Below are positions 7,223 through 11,995 of a stretch of 11,995 nt of DNA, piece by piece. Every line of letters starts with the position of its first letter. Position 1 is the stretch's first letter. Source of the stretch: Accumulibacter sp. (GTDB lineage: Bacteria > Pseudomonadota > Gammaproteobacteria > Burkholderiales > Rhodocyclaceae). A program made the translations under genes and the position numbers. The notes under the pieces are model-generated. The model made no database searches, had not been told where the DNA came from, and saw only the letters and a program-made list of their open reading frames with translations. The DNA is taken from positions 1-11,995 of the forward strand of contig JAISDL010000218.1 of NCBI GenBank assembly GCA_031264825.1, given 5' to 3'.

Positions 7223-8343
7223 GAATTCTTTCGAGAGCCTCTCTGACCGCCCTGTGCCTCGCCACGCTCGCCGCGTGCGGAGACAGGGAAGGCGCGAACC
7301 AGGAGGCGCCCGCCGTCCCCGTCGTCACGGCGCTCGCGGGTGCGCGCGACGTCCCGGTCATCCTGCAGGTCATCGGGCGCGCCGAAGCCTACGAGAGCGT
7401 CGTTCTGAAGTCCCGCGTCGACGGGCAGGTCGCCGAAGTCCTCTTCACCGACGGGCAGCACGCCAAAAAAGACGACGTGCTGATCCGCCTCGACCCGACC
7501 GATTTTCTCGCGCGACTGAAGCAGGCCGAGGCGGCGACCGCGCGCGACAAGGCCGTCCAGGCGCAGGGACGCGCGGACACGGCCCGCTACACGGCGCTCA
7601 GGGAGAAGAAATTCGTTTCGGAAGAAAAGCTGAACGAAGTCCGCACGAGCGAAACGACGGCGATGGCCAATCTGCGCGCGAGCCAAGCGGCGCAAGAAAT
7701 CGCGCGCCTGCAACTTTCCTACACCGCGATCCGCGCGCCTTTCCCCGGCGTCGTCGGCGCGCGTCTCGTTTTTCCGGGTTCCTTCGTCAATGTCGGCGAC
7801 ACCGAACTCGCGGTCATCAACCGCGTCAGTCCTCTTTTGGTCAGCTTTTCGCTGCCGGAAAGGCATCTTACGCAGATACGCCAAGCGATGAGTTCCGGGA
7901 AAATGAAGGTCAACATCAGCCTGCCGGAAAACGAGGCCGTTTCTTTCGAAGGTGAAGTCTATTTCATCGACAACGCCGTCAATACGGCGACCGGAACGAT
8001 CCTCATGAAAGCCACCCTCCCCAACGAGGATGAAAAACTGACGCCGGGGCAATTCCTGAACGTCCAACTGCTTCTCGACACCCTGACCAACACCGCCGTC
8101 GTCCCGAACGAGGCCGTACAGCAAGGCGCGGAAGGCAATTTCGTCTTCGTCGTCGACAAGGACAACCGCGTCGAAATGCGAAAGATCGAAATCGGCACGA
8201 CGCACGTCGGCGAGACGGCGGTCACGAAAGGCGTCCGCGCCGGCGAGACCGTCGTGACCGACGGCCACCTGCGCCTCGCCCCCGGAATCCGCGTCCGCGC
8301 CGACGCGCCGCAAGCAGAAGGAACGCCCGCCCCCACGATATAG
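7219..8343 (+). CDS. RND efflux periplasmic adaptor lipoprotein (HlyD/AcrA family)
   Basis: This is a membrane-fusion subunit that would bridge an inner-membrane RND pump and an outer-membrane channel. The 374-residue product has a lipoprotein signal (MRILSRASLTALCLATLAAC, Cys20). The first half of the lipoyl/barrel-sandwich domain is LKSRVDGQVAEVLFTDGQHAKKDDVLIRLDP (about 64-94). A short helical hairpin follows (about 95-165), then the second lipoyl half AIRAPFPGVVGARLVFPGSFVNVGD (about 171-195), a beta barrel and the membrane-proximal domain ending LAPGIRVRAD. An open frame extends 80 codons upstream inside lysA, but the ATG at 7219 is the real start: it begins the signal peptide and overlaps the lysA stop as ATGA. 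Substrate is unknown. It pairs with the pump gene 8 bp downstream. Confidence 0.93.
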   Translation: MRILSRASLTALCLATLAACGDREGANQEAPAVPVVTALAGARDVPVILQVIGRAEAYESVVLKSRVDGQVAEVLFTDGQHAKKDDVLIRLDPTDFLARLKQAEAATARDKAVQAQGRADTARYTALREKKFVSEEKLNEVRTSETTAMANLRASQAAQEIARLQLSYTAIRAPFPGVVGARLVFPGSFVNVGDTELAVINRVSPLLVSFSLPERHLTQIRQAMSSGKMKVNISLPENEAVSFEGEVYFIDNAVNTATGTILMKATLPNEDEKLTPGQFLNVQLLLDTLTNTAVVPNEAVQQGAEGNFVFVVDKDNRVEMRKIEIGTTHVGETAVTKGVRAGETVVTDGHLRLAPGIRVRADAPQAEGTPAPTI

Positions 8344-8351
8344 GCCCCGCG

Positions 8352-11300
8352 ATGAACCCCTCGGAACTCTGCATTCGCCGTCCCGTCATGACCACGCTCC
8401 TGATGGTCGCCTTCGTCGTTTTCGGTCTGATCGCGTATAAGGCGCTCCCGGTTTCCGAGCTTCCCAGCGTCGATTTCCCGACGATTTCGGTGACGGCGAC
8501 GCTGCCCGGCGCCGCGCCCGAAACGATGGCGGCGGCGGTCGCCACGCCGCTCGAAGGACAGTTTTCGACGATCGACGGCCTCGACTCGATGAATTCGACG
8601 AGCGCGCTCGGAACGACTTCGATCACGCTGCAATTCTCGCTCGACAAGAGCATCGATGCCGCCGCGCAGGACGTGCAGGCCGCGATCGCCGCCGCGCAGC
8701 GCAAGCTCCCCGTGAGCATGCTGACCCCCCCGACCTTCCGCAAGATCAACCCGGCGGACGCGCCGATCTACTACATCGCGCTCGCGTCCTCGACGCTCCC
8801 GCTCCCGCTCGTCAACGAATACGCGGAAACCCAGCTCGCCCAGCGTATCTCGACAATCAGCGGCGTCGCGCAAGTCCAGGTGTTCGGCTCGCAGAAATTC
8901 GCCGTTCGTGTCCGTGCGAATCCCGACCAGCTCGCCGCGCGCGGACTCGGAATCGACGAGCTTCAGCACGCGGTCGAACAGGCGAACGTCAACCAGCCGC
9001 TCGGACTCTTCGACGGCGCGCGTCAGGCTTTCTCGATCCGCGACAACGGACAACTCCTTTCCGCCGACGCATATCGGAGGCTCGTCGTCGCGTGGCGAAA
9101 CGGCGCGCCCGTTCGGCTCGAAGAGGTCGCGACGCCGATCGACAGCGTAGAAAACCTGCGCATCGCCGCGTGGAACGTCGATAAACGCGCGATCGTTCTC
9201 GCCGTATTCCGCCAGCCCGGAGCGAACACGATCGAAACCGTCAACTCGGTCAAACGCATCCTCCCCAACTTCCAGGCCAAGTTGCCCGCGTCGATCACGA
9301 TGACGACTCTCTACGACCGGAGCATCACGATCAGCGAAGCGATCGACGACGTCGAATTCACGCTCGTCCTCTCCGGCGTCCTCGTCATACTCGTCATCAT
9401 GCTCTTTTTGCGAAACCTTTCCGCCACGGCGATCCCCGCGCTGGCGCTGCCGATTTCGATCATCGGCACCTTCGCGGTGATGTACGTGTTCGACTACAGC
9501 CTCGACAATCTTTCCCTCCTGGCGTTGACGCTCTCGGTCGGTTTCGTCGTCGATGATGCTATTGTCATGCTAGAGAACGTCGTCCGGCACATCGAACTCG
9601 GAGAAACGCCGTTCCAGGCGTCGATCAAGGGCGCCAAGGAAATCGGCTTCACGATCATTTCGATGACGATCTCGCTGATCGCGGTATTCATCCCCGTGCT
9701 CTTCATGGGCGGAATCGTCGGCAGGCTCCTGCACGAGTTCGCCGTCACGATCTGCGCGGCGATTCTCGTCTCGGGTATCGTATCGCTCTCGCTGACCCCG
9801 ATGCTCTGCAGCCGCTACCTCCATCATTCCGACGCCGCCGCGACCGGGATTTTCAGGGTATTCGAAAAAGGTTTCGACCTCATGCTGAGCGCGTACCAGA
9901 AGTCGCTCGACCTCTCCTTGCGCTACCCGCGCGTGATCATGATCAGCTTCCTCGTCTCGCTCGTCCTGACCGCGTTTTTCTTCACGCTCGTCCCGAAGGA
10001 TTTCATCGCCAGCGGAGACACGGGGCAGATCAACGCCTATACCGAGGGCGCGTCCGACGCCTCGTTCGCCTCGATGGTCGAGCACCAGCGCGCCGTCGCG
10101 CAGATCATCGCGGAGAATCCCGGAATCCGCTCCTTCATGTCGAACGTCGGCGCGACGAACTCGCGCCCGACGCCGAATTCGGGCTATATCTCGATGATCC
10201 TGAAACCCCGCGAGGAACGCGAACACTCGGCCGACGAGATCATCCAGATTCTTCGCCCGAAACTCGCCGCCGTTCCCGGAATCCGCGTCTATATGCAGAA
10301 CCCGCCGATCATCCGCATCGGCGGCCAGGTCACGATGGCGCAGTATCAATACACCCTGCAAAGCACCGACCTCGCCGAGCTTTACCAATGGTCCGAGACG
10401 ATGCTCGAAAAAATCCGCGAGCAGCCGGGTTTCGTCGACGTCAACACCAACCAGAACAACGCCAACCCGATCGTCTCGCTCGACGTCGACCGCGACAAGA
10501 TCGCAACGCTGGGTTTAAGCTTCGGCCAGGTCGAAGACGCGCTCCAGAGCGCGTTCAGCGCGCGCCAGATTTCAACGATCTACGGGACGACCAACCAGTA
10601 TCAGGTCATCCTCGAAGTCGCACCCGAATACCAGACCGACACGTCGATGCTCTCGCGCATCTACGTCCGCGCAACGAGCGGCAGCCTCGTCCCGCTCGAC
10701 ACCGTCACGCAAATCCGGCAATCGACGCAGGCGCTGACGATCAACCACCAAGGGCAACTCCCGTCGGTCACGATCTCGTTCAACCTCCTGCCGGGCTTCT
10801 CGCTTGGTCAGGCCGTCGACCGCATCCAGGCGCTCGAACGCGAAATGCGTATCCCGGCGACGCTCAACACGAGTCTCCAAGGCGCCGCGCAAGCCTTCCA
10901 ATCGTCGATGCGCGGGCTGGGACTCCTCCTCGTGATCGCGATCCTCGTCGTCTACCTCGTCCTCGGGATTCTTTACGAGAGCTTCATCCACCCGATCACG
11001 ATCCTCTCGGGTCTGCCGTCCGCCGCGCTCGGAGCGCTCATCACGCTCTACCTCTTCCGCGCCGACCTGAGCCTCTACTCGTTCGTCGGCGTCATCATGC
11101 TCGTCGGGATCGTCAAGAAAAACGCCATCATGATGATCGACTTCGCGCTCGAACAACAGCGCGTCGAAAAAGCCACGCCGTATGAAGCGATCTATCAGGC
11201 GAGCCTGATCCGCTTCCGTCCGATCATGATGACGACGCTCGCGGCGCTCGTCGGAACGCTCCCGATCGCGCTCGGCATCGGCGCGGGCGCCGACGTCCGG

Positions 11301-11459
11301 CGCCCGCTCGGCCTCGCCGTCGTCGGCGGACTCCTGCTCTCGCAATTCCTGACGCTCTACCTGACGCCGGTCGTCTACCTCTATCTCGACCGATTCACGA
11401 GGGACAAAAACGCCGAACTCCGCGCCGACGCGGAGAAAATGGAAATTCAAACGAGTTAA
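8352..11459 (+). CDS. RND multidrug efflux pump, inner-membrane subunit (AcrB/MdtBC-like, HAE1)
   Basis: This is a proton-driven inner-membrane transporter of the hydrophobe/amphiphile RND family. The 1035-residue length matches AcrB/MdtC. Its start, with RRPVMTTLLMVAFVVFGLIAYKALPVSELPSVDFP, and the SVATPLE-like AAVATPLEGQ (61-70) resemble MdtB/MdtC more than AcrB. Two halves, each with a large periplasmic loop (about 34-330 and 550-855), are present. Proton-relay residues are intact: Asp401-Asp402 in SVGFVVDDAIVMLENV and Lys923 in VGIVKKNAIMMIDFA, matching AcrB D407/D408 and K940. The ATG at 8352 lies 8 bp after the adaptor stop without a clear ribosome site. No second pump subunit or outer-membrane channel follows, so it probably borrows a TolC-like channel encoded elsewhere. 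Substrates cannot be read from the sequence. Confidence 0.94.
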   Translation: MNPSELCIRRPVMTTLLMVAFVVFGLIAYKALPVSELPSVDFPTISVTATLPGAAPETMAAAVATPLEGQFSTIDGLDSMNSTSALGTTSITLQFSLDKSIDAAAQDVQAAIAAAQRKLPVSMLTPPTFRKINPADAPIYYIALASSTLPLPLVNEYAETQLAQRISTISGVAQVQVFGSQKFAVRVRANPDQLAARGLGIDELQHAVEQANVNQPLGLFDGARQAFSIRDNGQLLSADAYRRLVVAWRNGAPVRLEEVATPIDSVENLRIAAWNVDKRAIVLAVFRQPGANTIETVNSVKRILPNFQAKLPASITMTTLYDRSITISEAIDDVEFTLVLSGVLVILVIMLFLRNLSATAIPALALPISIIGTFAVMYVFDYSLDNLSLLALTLSVGFVVDDAIVMLENVVRHIELGETPFQASIKGAKEIGFTIISMTISLIAVFIPVLFMGGIVGRLLHEFAVTICAAILVSGIVSLSLTPMLCSRYLHHSDAAATGIFRVFEKGFDLMLSAYQKSLDLSLRYPRVIMISFLVSLVLTAFFFTLVPKDFIASGDTGQINAYTEGASDASFASMVEHQRAVAQIIAENPGIRSFMSNVGATNSRPTPNSGYISMILKPREEREHSADEIIQILRPKLAAVPGIRVYMQNPPIIRIGGQVTMAQYQYTLQSTDLAELYQWSETMLEKIREQPGFVDVNTNQNNANPIVSLDVDRDKIATLGLSFGQVEDALQSAFSARQISTIYGTTNQYQVILEVAPEYQTDTSMLSRIYVRATSGSLVPLDTVTQIRQSTQALTINHQGQLPSVTISFNLLPGFSLGQAVDRIQALEREMRIPATLNTSLQGAAQAFQSSMRGLGLLLVIAILVVYLVLGILYESFIHPITILSGLPSAALGALITLYLFRADLSLYSFVGVIMLVGIVKKNAIMMIDFALEQQRVEKATPYEAIYQASLIRFRPIMMTTLAALVGTLPIALGIGAGADVRRPLGLAVVGGLLLSQFLTLYLTPVVYLYLDRFTRDKNAELRADAEKMEIQTS

Positions 11460-11460
11460 G

Positions 11461-11490
11461 GTTGGGCTGCGCGAAGAAGCGAAACCCAAC
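11461..11490. repeat. REP-like inverted repeat 1 after the pump gene
   Basis: GTTGGG (11461-11466) and CCCAAC (11485-11490) are inverted, with a partial inner pairing CGC...GCG. It begins one base after the pump stop codon. The sequence type (GTTGGG, a GCGAAGC-like loop, CCCAAC) is a common extragenic repeat in proteobacteria. No T-run follows, so it is not a standard intrinsic terminator, though it may protect the 3' end of the message. Confidence 0.7.
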
Positions 11491-11521
11491 GATCGCGGGG
11501 CGGTATGAAAAAGTTGCATAG

Positions 11522-11548
11522 GTTGGGGTGAGCGAAGCGAACCCCAAC
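11522..11548. repeat. REP-like inverted repeat 2
   Basis: A perfect 8-bp stem, GTTGGGGT (11522-11529) with ACCCCAAC (11541-11548), surrounds the loop GAGCGAAGCGA. It is related to the inverted repeat 32 bp upstream, giving a tandem pair in the same orientation. A role in mRNA 3'-end stability, or in termination ahead of the convergent folB, is inferred from position only. Confidence 0.75.
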
Positions 11549-11609
11549 AAGAAGAGCTTGGATTATCTCGGAGAACCTGGGCTGAGCCTCCTCTGAACAT
11601 CATCCCCCT

Positions 11610-11719
11610 ATCAGGTATCAGATCAATCACCGACGGCTTCGCCGCCGGAGAAAAAGCAACAAAACACCGATCGGTTTTCATCTGATTCCTGATTCCTGAT
11701 TCCTGATCCCTGTTTCCTG
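11610..11719. repeat. Dispersed intergenic repeat, copy B (heptad arms around a conserved core)
   Basis: The left arm has two units (ATCAGGT, ATCAGAT, 11610-11623), the core is 11619-11684, and the right arm has five 7-bp units (ATTCCTG three times, ATCCCTG, TTTCCTG; 11685-11719). The core shares with copy A the CGGCTTCGCCG hairpin (11634-11644), the GCCGG that follows, the ACCGATCGGT palindrome (11665-11674) and the TTTTCATCTG edge, in the same orientation. Like copy A it lies between convergent gene ends, here the pump gene and folB. The arms differ between the copies more than the core does. Confidence 0.8.
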
Positions 11720-11721
11720 AC

Positions 11722-11734
11722 GGGCAAAACGCCC
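11722..11734 (-). terminator. Small hairpin after folB, possible terminator
   Basis: GGGC (11722-11725) and GCCC (11731-11734) form a 4-bp stem a few bases beyond the folB stop. The stem is short and no T-run follows on the minus strand, so a terminator role is doubtful. Confidence 0.2.
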
Positions 11735-11737
11735 CCG

Positions 11738-11995
11738 CTACGCAATCGCCTCCGCGCTCCGCTCGATGACCACACCGACGCGACCCACGCCCTGCATCGC
11801 GCCGATCTTTCCGACCGAAACGCGCGCCCTACGCGCGCCGTAACGCTCGATGAGCACGCTGGCAACGAATTCGGCAAGGCTTTCGAGCAGGTTGAAATGC
11901 CCCTCCGCGAGGCGCGCCTTCAAATAATCCACGACCTCAGCGTAGTTGATCGTGTCATGAAGTTCGTCGCTCGCGCCGGCCTTAGACGTCGAAAC
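11738..11995 (-). CDS. folB: Dihydroneopterin aldolase FolB, partial (5' end beyond the window)
   Basis: FolB cleaves 7,8-dihydroneopterin to 6-hydroxymethyl-dihydropterin in tetrahydrofolate synthesis, as a cytosolic oligomer. The last 85 residues are visible and the frame is open to the right edge; an internal Met at 11932 is not the true start. Family features are DTINYAEVVDYLKARL (the substrate-pocket LNYA-type stretch), FNLLESLAEFVASVLIERYG with the conserved Glu in LLESLAE, and VSVGKIGAMQGVGRVGVVIER, where the Lys of GKIGA corresponds to the conserved FolB lysine. The C-terminus ends soon after the last strand, as usual. It converges on the pump gene across about 280 bp of repeats. Confidence 0.88.
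   Translation of the reverse strand, partial: VSTSKAGASDELHDTINYAEVVDYLKARLAEGHFNLLESLAEFVASVLIERYGARRARVSVGKIGAMQGVGRVGVVIERSAEAIA

Noticed and set aside
7108..8313. Long minus-strand frames opposite the adaptor and pump genes (also 7959-9053, 9570-10388, 10572-11681)
   Set aside because: All are antisense to well-conserved RND genes and show no domain of their own.
11461..11548. Rho-independent terminator pair after the pump gene
   Set aside because: The hairpins are good but neither is followed by a run of T on either strand, so I list them only as inverted repeats.
11685..11719. CRISPR-like array
   Set aside because: The units are 7 bp and directly abutting, without spacers, and no cas gene is present. 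This is a short tandem repeat.

Overview
The window looks like ordinary chromosome of a Gram-negative proteobacterium. It is GC-rich, with GC-ending codons, lipoprotein signals, a class A PBP, type IV pilus assembly genes and an RND pump. The order pilMNOP / divergent mrcA / convergent cyaY / divergent lptM-lysA is the arrangement I know from Betaproteobacteria, so a betaproteobacterium is the best guess. This rests on remembered synteny and protein motifs, not a database search.

Left part (1-2936). A minus-strand operon pilM-pilN-pilO-pilP encodes the inner-membrane alignment complex of the type IV pilus. The genes are chained by three 4-base ATGA overlaps, and pilP runs off the left edge. 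The operon starts from an AT-rich 180-bp divergent region. That region holds a good sigma70-type promoter for pilM, a pair of 10-bp direct repeats in its leader, and a weaker promoter candidate for mrcA in the other direction. Both divergent genes appear to start with TTG.

Middle (2937-7222). mrcA encodes a bifunctional PBP1A. It converges on cyaY (frataxin), and a dispersed repeat element lies between their 3' ends; the last ten codons of cyaY lie inside the repeat. lptM (LPS-assembly lipoprotein) diverges from cyaY and overlaps lysA (diaminopimelate decarboxylase).

Right part (7219-11995). lysA overlaps a lipoprotein RND adaptor gene, followed 8 bp later by a 1035-residue inner-membrane RND pump. 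lptM, lysA, adaptor and pump are therefore probably one transcriptional unit. No outer-membrane channel gene is visible. After the pump come two REP-like inverted repeats, a second copy of the dispersed element, and the 3' part of a minus-strand folB that runs off the right edge.

I see no phage, CRISPR, toxin-antitoxin or defence locus. The least ordinary item is the repeat family: two copies of a roughly 65-bp conserved core flanked by 7-bp tandem-repeat arms, both between convergent genes, one of them supplying the end of cyaY.
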